DNA of 64,000 nt, taken from assembly GCA_903929795.1 (NCBI GenBank), contig CAIYWC010000097.1, forward strand, positions 248,001 to 312,000, written 5' to 3'. This DNA comes from an uncultured Myxococcales bacterium. Lineage in GTDB: Bacteria > Myxococcota_A > UBA9042. Made by a program: the position numbers and the translations under genes. Every line of letters starts with the position of its first letter. Position 1 is the first letter of the stretch. Shown here piece by piece: positions 36,663 to 44,932 of the stretch. The notes beneath the pieces are model-generated. The model was not told where the DNA came from. It was given only the letters and a program-made list of their open reading frames with translations, and did not search any database.

Positions 36663-39158
36663 TCAAAGCTGACTTTTCACGGCCGAGCGCAGTTTTTCCA
36701 GCTGCTCTTCCGGCTTGAAGCCCGTGTCCATGAACCGCACGATGCCCTGGCGGTCGATGATGAACGTCGCCGGCATCGAGTACACGTTGAATTGGCCCAT
36801 CAGCTCGCTCTCCGCGTCGCTGATCACGCTCCAGTTCGCCTCGAAGCCCTTGGCAAATTCCTGCGACTTGCCCGTCTCGCGATCGACGCCCACCGAGACG
36901 ATCTGGAAGCCTTTGGCCTTGTTTTCCTTGTACAAATTGACCAACTCGGGGAATTCCTTCTTGCACGGGCCGCACCAGCTGGCAAAGAAGTTGATGAGCG
37001 TGACCTTGCCCTTGAAATCCTTGGTGTTGATCGGATTGCCCGCGGTGTCCTTGACGCTGAATGCCGGCACGGGCTTGCCGACCATCTCCCCGTCATCCTT
37101 GGCGATTTTGTTGGCGTCAATCTTGCCCTGCTGGACGTCCGTGTCGGCGCAGCAGCGAAATCCGGTCGTCATGTTGCGGTTGCCGATGCCAAAGCTGGCG
37201 GAGCGCTGGTTGCACGCCGCGCGTTCGCCGGAGCTGTTGTGGCCGCCCATCAAGCCTGCCGTCTCCTTGGTCGTGCCGGTCCACTCGCCGATGTTGCCGG
37301 CGAGGTCGAAAATCCCGCTGGGCGTGCGGCATTTTTCCAGGCTGCCGGTCTTGCCGGCCTTGCCCTTGTACTTGTCTTCCTGGTCGCGGCAGACGCCGAC
37401 TTCGTAGAACGAGCCGTACGGGTACATGTTGCCCTCGACGTTGTCGTCGGCGAACTGGCCGTTTTTGTTCTCGTCGATCGGCGGCGTGCCGGTGCAGGCG
37501 GCGGTCCATTCCTCCTCGGTGCACAGGCGCTTGCCGGCCTTTTGGCACGCGGCGTCGGACTCGGTCCAGCTCGCCAGCGCCGGCTCCACGTCCGGCAGGC
37601 TCACGGCCTTGCCGTCCTGGGTCAGCGTCGCCTCGTACGCGTCGATGAAGAACGACTTGGTCGCCGTCTTCCCGCCGATCATGTGCGATCCGTCCGGCTT
37701 GGGCGCCATCACGACCGGCGCACCGGCGGGCGCAGCGCCCTGGGCTTCCGGGTGCTCAAGCGATTTTTCGATGTAATATTCAAGAATTGCCGTCGACGCC
37801 GAGCCCGTCACCAACCGGCCGTTGATGTACGTCCGCGGCGCGCCGTTGATGCCGGCCTTCACGGCGAGGTCGATGTCGTGGTTGATGCGCTGCTGCACCG
37901 TCGGGTCCTTCACGCACGCGTCGTATTTCGCCATGTCCAGGCCCAGCTCGGTCGCATAACCGCGATTGGACTCGGGATCCAGCTTCGGCTGCGCGGCATA
38001 CAGCTTGTCGTGCATTTCCCAGAACTTGCCCTGCCGGCCGGCGCAGATGCCGGTGATCGACGCATTGCATGCGTTCGGGTGCTTGTCGTAGCCGGCCATG
38101 TAGCGGTTGCAGCTGGGGTTCATCGGGAAATGCTTCATGATAAAGCGGACTTTATCTTTGTACTTGGCCTTGACCGGCTCCATCGTCAGCGCGAGGTATT
38201 TGCAGTACGGGCACTCGAAATCCGAGTACTTGACGACCGTCACCTTGGCGTCCGGATTGCCGAAAACGTAGTCTTCTCCGTCGATTGGCGTCAGGTAGAA
38301 CGTGTAGCCGTCCTCGGTTTTCTTGCCGCTGGGCACGCCGACGCCCGCCGGTGGCGTCGCTGCCGCTGCCGGTGCCGCTTGAACCGCTGCAGCCGCCGGG
38401 GCGCCGCCGGTGTTTTCGGCGACGTTTGCCGGTTCGGCGGGCTTGGCGCCGCCGGCAAAAGCTTGATCCAATTCGGCTTTTTCCTGCGCCAGCCGGCCCA
38501 CTTCCATGCGCGCCTTGGTCGAGTCGTAGCCATACCAAGCCACGCCGCCGGCGATGATGAAGACGCCGAGCGAAACTGGCAGTGGCTCGGCGAGACTGGC
38601 CAAGCCCTTCAACGCATTGAGAATTCCCGCGCCAATGGTCCTGGGCCCCGCGGCGACGGCGAGCGCGGTCACGGCGAAGTTGATGAGGTAGAGCGAGACG
38701 CAGTAGAGGCAGTAGGCGCCAACCTGGGTGGAGGAGTACCAAATCAGCGCGCAGGACATCAGGCTGCACAACACGCCGATGCCCACGACGCCGTTCAACG
38801 CCATCGCGCCGGCCTCGCGCACGGCTTTGTCGGTGGTCTTGAGCGCCGCCAGCGCTTTCCAGGTCAGCCAGATCACCACGGCGTAAGTCGGGATGCCGAG
38901 CACGCTGATTGGGATGCCTTTGATCTCCGACCAGCCGGACATGTTGACCGCGTCGCAGTTGATCGAGCCGCCGAGGTTGCAGCTGGAGACGTAGCCCTTG
39001 GTGTAGAGGATCGACAGCTTGTGGTGTGCCAAGAAGATCGACACGCCGATGCCGGCTGCGCACAAGGCTATGATCGCATAGAGAAAATTGGGTAGGCCGG
39101 GCAGTCCCGAATCCTGAGTTGCGTCGCGGCGGGCCTGGTTGTGAGCGGCATCGGCCAT
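36663..39158 (-). CDS. Four-module disulfide enzyme: VKOR - DsbA-like - SUMF1/FGE-like - TlpA-like thioredoxin
   Basis: 831 residues from Met 39158 (AGGAG upstream). Residues ~22-210: vitamin K epoxide reductase membrane bundle with loop Cys C60 and C68 and active-site C150-L-Y-C153. After an Ala/Pro linker, ~285-470: DsbA-like thioredoxin fold with C316-P-Y-C319 and cis-Pro loop GAPRTY. Residues ~490-672: SUMF1/formylglycine-enzyme-like fold (FFIDAYEAT, CTEEEWTAAC, PSGIFDLAGNIGEW, GFRCC). Residues ~690-831: TlpA-like thioredoxin with FFASWCGPC (C729, C732) and cis-Pro SMPATF. VKOR would re-oxidise the DsbA module using quinone; the TlpA module is normally reducing. First gene of the envelope-protein run. 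Confidence 0.93.
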   Translation of the reverse strand: MADAAHNQARRDATQDSGLPGLPNFLYAIIALCAAGIGVSIFLAHHKLSILYTKGYVSSCNLGGSINCDAVNMSGWSEIKGIPISVLGIPTYAVVIWLTWKALAALKTTDKAVREAGAMALNGVVGIGVLCSLMSCALIWYSSTQVGAYCLYCVSLYLINFAVTALAVAAGPRTIGAGILNALKGLASLAEPLPVSLGVFIIAGGVAWYGYDSTKARMEVGRLAQEKAELDQAFAGGAKPAEPANVAENTGGAPAAAAVQAAPAAAATPPAGVGVPSGKKTEDGYTFYLTPIDGEDYVFGNPDAKVTVVKYSDFECPYCKYLALTMEPVKAKYKDKVRFIMKHFPMNPSCNRYMAGYDKHPNACNASITGICAGRQGKFWEMHDKLYAAQPKLDPESNRGYATELGLDMAKYDACVKDPTVQQRINHDIDLAVKAGINGAPRTYINGRLVTGSASTAILEYYIEKSLEHPEAQGAAPAGAPVVMAPKPDGSHMIGGKTATKSFFIDAYEATLTQDGKAVSLPDVEPALASWTESDAACQKAGKRLCTEEEWTAACTGTPPIDENKNGQFADDNVEGNMYPYGSFYEVGVCRDQEDKYKGKAGKTGSLEKCRTPSGIFDLAGNIGEWTGTTKETAGLMGGHNSSGERAACNQRSASFGIGNRNMTTGFRCCADTDVQQGKIDANKIAKDDGEMVGKPVPAFSVKDTAGNPINTKDFKGKVTLINFFASWCGPCKKEFPELVNLYKENKAKGFQIVSVGVDRETGKSQEFAKGFEANWSVISDAESELMGQFNVYSMPATFIIDRQGIVRFMDTGFKPEEQLEKLRSAVKSQL

Positions 39159-39469
39159 GGCGGTTCTCCTGGTGGCAAGCGTGGAGCGCAAAAAAGCGCC
39201 GGGCGCGAAATATAGGACGACCCCGCTGATTCGCAAGGCACCCGCCGTGCAATTCTTGGCGGACCCGCAGTATTCCCGCCATTGGGTCGCAGTTCGGCGG
39301 CGAATGCGGTATACACGCCGGCCGAAGTTCGGGATCAACCGTTCTTCATCGGCGGCGTGCCACCGCAGGTGCACGCGCACGGTCCAGTCCGAAATGCGAC
39401 AGGTCTAAGCCTCGGGCCTTGGTCTTGCACACAGGTTTTCATGGATGGAAGCCGCGGCCGGAGGTCCAG
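39159..39469. other. Divergent intergenic region holding a dispersed repeat
   Basis: The 311 bp between the disulfide-enzyme fusion (minus) and trmFO (plus) has no credible gene. Its right half is copy 2 of the dispersed repeat. The left half carries GGCGCGAAATATAGGACGAC and must hold the promoter of the envelope run, but no clear -35/-10 pair was found. Confidence 0.6.
39313..39425 (+). repeat. Dispersed intergenic repeat, copy 2
   Basis: Contains ACACGCCGGCCGAAGTTCG, GGCGGCGTGCCACCGCAGGT, GCACGCGCACGGTCC and AGTCCGAAATGCGACAGG. Closest relative is copy 3 (43.4 kb, opposite strand). Lies in a divergent gap, unlike most copies. Confidence 0.75.
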
Positions 39470-40825
39470 TTGGCAGAAGCGGCGCAGGTGATCGTGATTG
39501 GCGGGGGCTTGGCGGGCTGTGAGTGCGCGTGGCAGCTGGCGGAGCGCGGAATTCGCGTGGAGCTCCACGAGCAAAAACCGCAGCAGCGCACGGCCGCCCA
39601 GACGACCGACGGTCTCGCAGAGCTGGTCTGTTCCAATTCGCTGCGTAGCGACAATCCCTTGAATACGATTGGACTTTTGCACGAAGACCTGCGGCTGGCT
39701 GGCTCACTGCTGCTGGCGCTGGCGGACGCACACCGCGTGCCCGCGGGCGACGCGCTGGCGGTCGATCGCGACCAGTTTTCGGCGGCGGTCGAATGCGCGA
39801 TTCGCGAACATCCGAATATCACGGTGATTTCCGGCGAAGTGACGGAGATGCCTCTCGCGCGCGGCGTGCCCATCGTGGTCGCGACCGGGCCGCTGACGTC
39901 CGACGCGCTGGCGCGGCAAGTGGTGGCGCTGACCGGCCAGGAGCGGCTGGCGTTTTTCGACGCGATCGCGCCGATCGTGTCCGACGAAAGTATTGATTAC
40001 GACAAGGTGTTTGCCGCGTCGCGCTGGGGCAAAGGCGAGACGGACGACTACCTGAACTGCCCGATGGACAAGCCGCAGTACCTCGCGTTCATCGACGCGC
40101 TGCTGACGGCCGAATACTTGCCGCTGCAGGATTTCGAGAAAGGTGTCCAGTACTTCCAGGGCTGTCAGCCGGTCGAGGTGATCGCCGCGTCGGGGCCGAA
40201 GTCGCTGCGTTTTGGGCCGATGAAGCCGACCGGCCTGGACGATCCAAAGACCGGGCGATGGGCATACGCGATCGTCCAGTTGCGTGCGGAGAATCGCCAC
40301 AAAACTGCTTGGAATCTTGTGGGTTTCCAGACCAAGATGCGCCAGGCGGACCAGCGCCGTGTCCTGGGCCTAATTCCGGGGCTGGAGCACGCGGAATTCC
40401 TGCGCTACGGCTCGGTGCACCGCAACACGTTTCTCGACAGCCCGCGGTTGCTGGACGCGGCGATGCGGCTCAAGTCGTGTCCGCAGCTGCGTTTTGCCGG
40501 GCAAATGACCGGCGTGGAAGGCTACGTGGAGTCGACCGCGTCGGGGCTCTGGGTTGGGCTGGCGCTGGCGGCGGAGCTGGCGGGGCGGGAATTGCCGCTG
40601 CCGCCAGAGACGACGGCGTGGGGCGCGCTGTTGCACCACGTGATCGACGATTCGGTGCCGGAATTCCAGCCATCGAACGTGCACTGGGGCATGATGCCGG
40701 CGCTGGACGCCGTTGACGGCGCCAAAAAACGCAACAAGGGCGAGCGCAAAGCCGCACACCTGGAGCGGGCGCGGATCGCGCGCGACGCGTGGCTGGCGGC
40801 GTGGTTGCCGGGCAAAACGGCGTAA
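39470..40825 (+). CDS. trmFO: tRNA (uracil-54-C5)-methyltransferase TrmFO (FAD/folate-dependent)
   Basis: 451 residues from a TTG at 39470, chosen because GGAGGT lies 4 bases upstream and the product then begins right at the FAD-binding strand. Dinucleotide motif VIVIGGGLAGCECAW, then LVCSNSLRSD, ATGPLTSDAL, FFDAIAPIV and GQMTGVEGYVES are TrmFO signatures. The enzyme makes ribothymidine at position 54 of tRNA T-loops using methylene-tetrahydrofolate, replacing the SAM-dependent TrmA; typical of Firmicutes and deltaproteobacterial lineages. The nearby tRNAs all carry TTCG at this site. Length is normal. Confidence 0.95.
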   Translation: MAEAAQVIVIGGGLAGCECAWQLAERGIRVELHEQKPQQRTAAQTTDGLAELVCSNSLRSDNPLNTIGLLHEDLRLAGSLLLALADAHRVPAGDALAVDRDQFSAAVECAIREHPNITVISGEVTEMPLARGVPIVVATGPLTSDALARQVVALTGQERLAFFDAIAPIVSDESIDYDKVFAASRWGKGETDDYLNCPMDKPQYLAFIDALLTAEYLPLQDFEKGVQYFQGCQPVEVIAASGPKSLRFGPMKPTGLDDPKTGRWAYAIVQLRAENRHKTAWNLVGFQTKMRQADQRRVLGLIPGLEHAEFLRYGSVHRNTFLDSPRLLDAAMRLKSCPQLRFAGQMTGVEGYVESTASGLWVGLALAAELAGRELPLPPETTAWGALLHHVIDDSVPEFQPSNVHWGMMPALDAVDGAKKRNKGERKAAHLERARIARDAWLAAWLPGKTA

Positions 40826-40840
40826 GCGGGCTGCGTGGGT

Positions 40841-40862
40841 TGTGGATAAGTCCTGTGGATAA
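40841..40862 (-). other. Tandem pair of perfect DnaA boxes
   Basis: TGTGGATAA occurs at 40841-40849 and 40854-40862, both exact reverse complements of the DnaA box TTATCCACA, spaced 13 bp start to start. They lie 15 bp after the trmFO stop. An unusually AT-rich stretch (about 40900-40955) follows, contrasting with the GC-rich surroundings. Could be an origin element, a DnaA titration/regulatory site, or a DnaA-controlled promoter. Confidence 0.7.
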
Positions 40863-41063
40863 CGCTGACGCGCCTTGGATTTCGATCACTTGCCGCGACA
40901 GGTTGTCCAAAGGAATCGCCACGGAATTGACAAAAATCAGCAATCTCAAGAACTTGAATGCATCGCGTTGACGGCGATCGCGCCCGTCGCTACGGACATC
41001 GCGCGTTTGTGGGATCGCGTCAGTGGGGCGCCGATCGATGCAGGCAAGGCGATCCAGGCGATC

Positions 41064-41924
41064 ATGCGGTATCTGGCCACCGGTCCCGTGCTGGGCAGCA
41101 AAAAGCGCCGCGATTTGCGGCGTTTGGCGACGATCCTGATCGTCGTCGCGGTCGCCGGGCTGGCGGCCTGGCTGTCGCTGCGCGTGGTCGCGCGCGATTT
41201 GGCGGAAGGCCGGCACATTCACGCCAAGCACGCGGATGACGCACACGTCAAGGTACTGCCAAGCCCCACGGCTGTGGGCGTTGCTGCCGCATTTCGCCCC
41301 GGTGGACCGGCCGTACCGCCTGTGGTTGTGCCAGCCGCTGTCGCGATCGGCGCCGATCCCGTCGCCCAGGCGCTGCTCGCTGCGGGTCGCGATCACCTCG
41401 CGCGCAAGGTCGCCGCCGCATCCTTTCCCGTCGACGACAGCCGCGCCAACAAGGGCTCCGGCATCGACCTGATTGACCGCGGCCTGGAGCGCATCCTCAG
41501 CCTGCGCCAGGCGCTGCCACGCCACCGCGCGCGCGCGCCGCAGCTGTACGGCCTGCGCGAGAAACCGGCGCTGACGGGCGACGAGCGTCGCCGGGCGCTG
41601 ACCGCGGAGAACCTGCAGATTTTCCTCACGACTTTCGCCCAGAACCTGGACGGCACGCGCGACAGCTTGGAGGCGGGCGACATCGTGCTGCTCCAGCGGC
41701 TGCACGGCGCGCGGCGGCTGCTGCCGGCGGTGGTCAGCGACGTGGTGGACGGCGACGGCACGCCGATGGTCATCACGCTGGACCCGGTCGATCGGGTGGC
41801 GCGCGAGCAGCTGCTGGCGACCTACGCCGTTGAGGGTCATTTCCGCTTGCATGTGGCAGACATCGAGCGCATTCGCCAGAGCTTGGACCTGCCGGTGGGC
41901 GCGCCGGCCGGTACGCCACTCTAG
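41064..41924 (+). CDS. Single-pass membrane protein, possibly DUF1287/NlpC-like
   Basis: 286 residues from Met 41064. Start uncertain: the frame is open from a TTG at 40875, and GC-rich third positions begin near 40960, so a TTG at 40968 is possible. A basic N-terminus precedes one membrane helix (LATILIVVAVAGLAAWLSL), putting the rest outside the cytoplasm. The C-terminal part (NLQIFLTTFAQNL, SLEAGDIVLL, LPAVVSDVVDGDGTPMVITLD, VEGHFRL) reads like a divergent DUF1287 domain, though an obvious catalytic Cys is not visible. 39 bp before xseA. Confidence 0.5.
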   Translation: MRYLATGPVLGSKKRRDLRRLATILIVVAVAGLAAWLSLRVVARDLAEGRHIHAKHADDAHVKVLPSPTAVGVAAAFRPGGPAVPPVVVPAAVAIGADPVAQALLAAGRDHLARKVAAASFPVDDSRANKGSGIDLIDRGLERILSLRQALPRHRARAPQLYGLREKPALTGDERRRALTAENLQIFLTTFAQNLDGTRDSLEAGDIVLLQRLHGARRLLPAVVSDVVDGDGTPMVITLDPVDRVAREQLLATYAVEGHFRLHVADIERIRQSLDLPVGAPAGTPL

Positions 41925-41963
41925 CGCTTGATCGCGCCTGCACGCTGGCATACGCTGCGGTGC

Positions 41964-43292
41964 GTGCAGCCGACCCCCGCCATTTCCGTCACCGCGCTCA
42001 ATGAGCGGATTCGCGCCGCCCTGACGCCGATGCGCGAGCTGCGGGTCGAAGGCGAGGTCTCCGGCGCACGATTCTCCAGCGGCCACCTGTACTTCGACTT
42101 GAAGGACGCCGGTTCCAAGATCCGCGTGACGGTGTGGCGTTCCAGCGTCGGTCGGCTGAGCACGGAGGTTCGCGACGGCCAACAGGTGATTGTTACTGGT
42201 AAAATCGACGTCTGGGTCCAAGGGGGCAGCTACGCGCTCAACGCGACGGATGTGGAGCCCGCGGGCCTGGGCCAACGCTTTGCCGCGTTGCAGGCGCTGA
42301 AGGAAAAGCTGACCGCTCAAGGGCTTTTTGACGCCAGCCGCAAGCTGCCGCTGCCGTTCTTGCCCAGGGTCGTCGGCTTGGCGACGTCGCCCACCGGCGC
42401 CGCGCTGCGCGACATGGTGCGCGTGCTGAACGACCGGTTTCCGGTGCGCGTCCTCGTCGCGCCGTGCAAGGTGCAGGGCGACGGTGCCGCGGAGAGCATC
42501 GCGCAGGCCATTGAATTATTGGATAAATCTGGACTTTGCGACGTGATCATCGCCGGCCGCGGCGGTGGATCGCTGGAGGACCTGTGGGCGTTCAACGAGG
42601 AGCGCGTCGTGCGGGCGATCGCGGCGTGCGTGACGCCGATTGTCAGCGCCGTCGGCCACGAAGTCGACACGCTGCTGAGCGATTTGGCGGCGGACGTGCG
42701 GGCGCCGACGCCGTCGGTGGCAGCTGAGCTTGTGGTGCCGCGCCTGGCCGACCTGCAGTGGCAAGTTCAGGACGCGCGCGGGCGCATGGCGCGCGTGGTG
42801 AAAAAACAAATCCGCAATGAACGAGCGATGTTGCGGCAGCGTCTGGCGCGATTGGGCCACGGCGACCAGCTGACCGGCCCGCTTGTGCTGCGGCTGGACG
42901 AGCTGACGCGGCGGCTGGGCGCGGCGGCGCAACGGCAAGTGGCGGATCGGCATCGGCTGCTGGCGAGTCGGCACCAGCGGCTCACCCAGGCGCATCCGCT
43001 GCGCAAGCTCGCGACGCAGCAGCGCCGGCTGGACGCGTTGCAGGCGCGGCTGCTGGCGGTGCGCGAGGCGCTGGTCCGGGCCAAGCGCGATCGGCTGGAG
43101 CGCAAGACCGCGGTGCTGGTGGCGCTGAGCCCGAAGTCGGCGCTCAAGCGCGGCTACGGCATCGTGCGGCGGGCGGGGACGCGCGAGGCGCTGCAGTCGG
43201 TGCGCGGCGTGGCGCTGGGCCAGGCGGTGGAGGTGCTGCTGGGCGACGGAGCGCTGGATTGCCGGGTGGAAAAGCTGCGTCCAGACGCGTAG
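41964..43292 (+). CDS. xseA: Exodeoxyribonuclease VII large subunit
   Basis: 442 residues from a GTG at 41964 (VQPTPAISVTALN), preferred over a TTG at 41928. N-terminal OB-fold (RELRVEGEVSGARFSSGHLYFDLKD) binds single-stranded DNA. The catalytic domain follows with PRVVGLATSPTGAALRDM, IIAGRGGGSLEDLWAFNEE and VSAVGHEVDTLLSDLAAD, all diagnostic. The C-terminus is the long helical region (LDALQARLLAVREALVRAKRDRL) and LKRGYGIV. The enzyme degrades single-stranded DNA from both ends with the small subunit XseB, whose gene is not next to it here. Confidence 0.96.
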   Translation: MQPTPAISVTALNERIRAALTPMRELRVEGEVSGARFSSGHLYFDLKDAGSKIRVTVWRSSVGRLSTEVRDGQQVIVTGKIDVWVQGGSYALNATDVEPAGLGQRFAALQALKEKLTAQGLFDASRKLPLPFLPRVVGLATSPTGAALRDMVRVLNDRFPVRVLVAPCKVQGDGAAESIAQAIELLDKSGLCDVIIAGRGGGSLEDLWAFNEERVVRAIAACVTPIVSAVGHEVDTLLSDLAADVRAPTPSVAAELVVPRLADLQWQVQDARGRMARVVKKQIRNERAMLRQRLARLGHGDQLTGPLVLRLDELTRRLGAAAQRQVADRHRLLASRHQRLTQAHPLRKLATQQRRLDALQARLLAVREALVRAKRDRLERKTAVLVALSPKSALKRGYGIVRRAGTREALQSVRGVALGQAVEVLLGDGALDCRVEKLRPDA

Positions 43293-43370
43293 TTGCGCTT
43301 GCCGACCGGATCGACGCCTGCCAGACGGCGCGATCGCCAATTGCAGTCCGCGGAGCTACACCTGCTGACC

Positions 43371-43491
43371 TAAGACGAACCCCAAGTTTCATTGAGCGGA
43401 GCTGTCGCATTTCGGACCGGGATCGCGAGCGTGCACTTCCGGTGGCACGCCGCGGTGCCTGAGGCTGTGACGTTGGAATTCGGTCAGCGTG
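43371..43491 (-). repeat. Dispersed intergenic repeat, copy 3
   Basis: Read on the minus strand it starts two bases after the FHA-AAA+ stop codon with ACACGCTGACCGAA. It continues with CGCGGCGTGCCACCGGAAGT, GCACGCTCGCG and CGGTCCGAAATGCGACAG, then AAACTTGGGGTTCGTCTTA. The best-preserved copy; it fills the convergent gap with xseA. Confidence 0.75.
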
Positions 43492-43492
43492 T

Positions 43493-44899
43493 TTACTTCT
43501 CCACCGGCAGCGACCAGCCCGCTTCCTCCTCGGATTCCCGGCGCGCCGCGCGCAGCTCGGACTGGTCGATGCCTGCGTAGTCCAGCCAGCGGTAGACTTG
43601 CCGCCGGTGCACGCCGAAATCGCGCGCGACCGTGTCGACGTTGCCGCGAAATTTCGCCACGGCCGCGCGCAGCCGGGACGCCGACGGCCGCTTGGCCTCC
43701 CGCGTGCCCACACCCGCACCTGGGGCCACGCGGGTCAGCGCCGCGGCGACGTCCGGGCCCAAATGCTCCACGCCGACGCGCTCGCCCTGCGCCAGCGCGT
43801 GCGCCCGCGTCAGGCAGCCGCGCACCATCCGGAGGTTGTCGGGCCAATCGTACAGCAGCAGCGCCTGGACGGCGTCCGGGGTCAGCATCGTCGCCCACGG
43901 CACCGGCACGCCGCGCGCCGTGATCGGGCAGACCGCATCGGCCAGCGCCAGCAGGTCGCCGCGCCGCGCCGAGAGCGGCGGCATGTGCACCGTGCTGACC
44001 CGCAGGCGCGCCAGCAGGTCACGGCGAAATTTACCTTTGTCCACAAGCCGTTGCAGATCCACGCTGCTGGAAGCGATGAACCGCACGTCCACCGGCACGT
44101 CCGCGATTGCGCCAACCGGCCGCACCGCGCGCTCCTCCAGGGTCCGCAGCAGCTTGGCCTGCAGCGGCAGCGACAGCTCGCCGATGTCGTCCAGCAGCAG
44201 GGTCCCGTTCTGCGCCTCGCGCACGCGCCCAAGCCGCGGCCCGGTCAGGCCCGGAACGGCGTTGGCGACGTGGCCAAAAAGCTCCGTCTCAAAAAGCTCC
44301 GGCGGCACCGCCGCGACGTTGCAGCGCACGACCGGTCCCTGGCGCTCCGAGAGCCGGTGAATCTCCAGCGCCGCGTGCTCCTTGCCCGTGCCCGTCTCGC
44401 CCTGCAGCAGCACGTGGAGCGACTGCGCCGCCGCGACGCCGATCTCGAACCGCATCATCCGCGCCTGCTCGGTCTGTCCCGGCAAGTTCGCGGTCGGCAG
44501 CGCGCGGTCGCGGGCCATCCCGCCGTCGGCTTCGAGCACCAGTACCGTCGCCCCCAACCGCAGCACCGCGCCGTCGCCCAGCTGCGCGTGCTGCGTGCGC
44601 TGGCCGGCAATGAAGGTGCCATTGCGGCTGCCGTCATCGACCAGCCACACGCCGTCCTCCGCCACCTGCAGCCGCGCGTGCTGCCGCGACAGGGACGGGT
44701 CGGCGAACGTCCAACTCACGTCCTGGCGACCCAGCGTCGTCGTTCCTGGCACCAGCTCCAGGACCTGGCCGCGCCAGCGATCGTCGGGCGTACACAGCAC
44801 GTGCAGCCGCCAGCGCAGGCGCGTTTGCCGCTTGGGCACGGCGTCATCGGTCGGCGTCGGGTTGGTCGTCGTGATGACGGCGTTGGGCGTTCTGGGCAT
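43493..44899 (-). CDS. FHA-AAA+ regulator resembling a sigma54 activator but lacking GAFTGA
   Basis: 468 residues. FHA domain at ~45-125 (TTLGRQDVSW, SLSRQHARL, DDGSRNGTFIAGQ) binds phosphothreonine. AAA+ domain ~140-380 with Walker A GETGTGKE and Walker B LLLDDIGEL. A Fis-like helix-turn-helix closes the protein (NVDTVARDFGVHRRQVYRWL). Where activators have GAFTGA the sequence is NAVPGLTGPR, so contact with sigma54 should fail; it may repress, or act on other polymerase forms. Lies 33 bp downstream of the Ser/Thr kinase, a natural source of the phosphothreonine it would read. Confidence 0.88.
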   Translation of the reverse strand: MPRTPNAVITTTNPTPTDDAVPKRQTRLRWRLHVLCTPDDRWRGQVLELVPGTTTLGRQDVSWTFADPSLSRQHARLQVAEDGVWLVDDGSRNGTFIAGQRTQHAQLGDGAVLRLGATVLVLEADGGMARDRALPTANLPGQTEQARMMRFEIGVAAAQSLHVLLQGETGTGKEHAALEIHRLSERQGPVVRCNVAAVPPELFETELFGHVANAVPGLTGPRLGRVREAQNGTLLLDDIGELSLPLQAKLLRTLEERAVRPVGAIADVPVDVRFIASSSVDLQRLVDKGKFRRDLLARLRVSTVHMPPLSARRGDLLALADAVCPITARGVPVPWATMLTPDAVQALLLYDWPDNLRMVRGCLTRAHALAQGERVGVEHLGPDVAAALTRVAPGAGVGTREAKRPSASRLRAAVAKFRGNVDTVARDFGVHRRQVYRWLDYAGIDQSELRAARRESEEEAGWSLPVEK

Positions 44900-44932
44900 C
44901 GGCGCTCCTGGATCGGGACGATTGAGCGAAAG

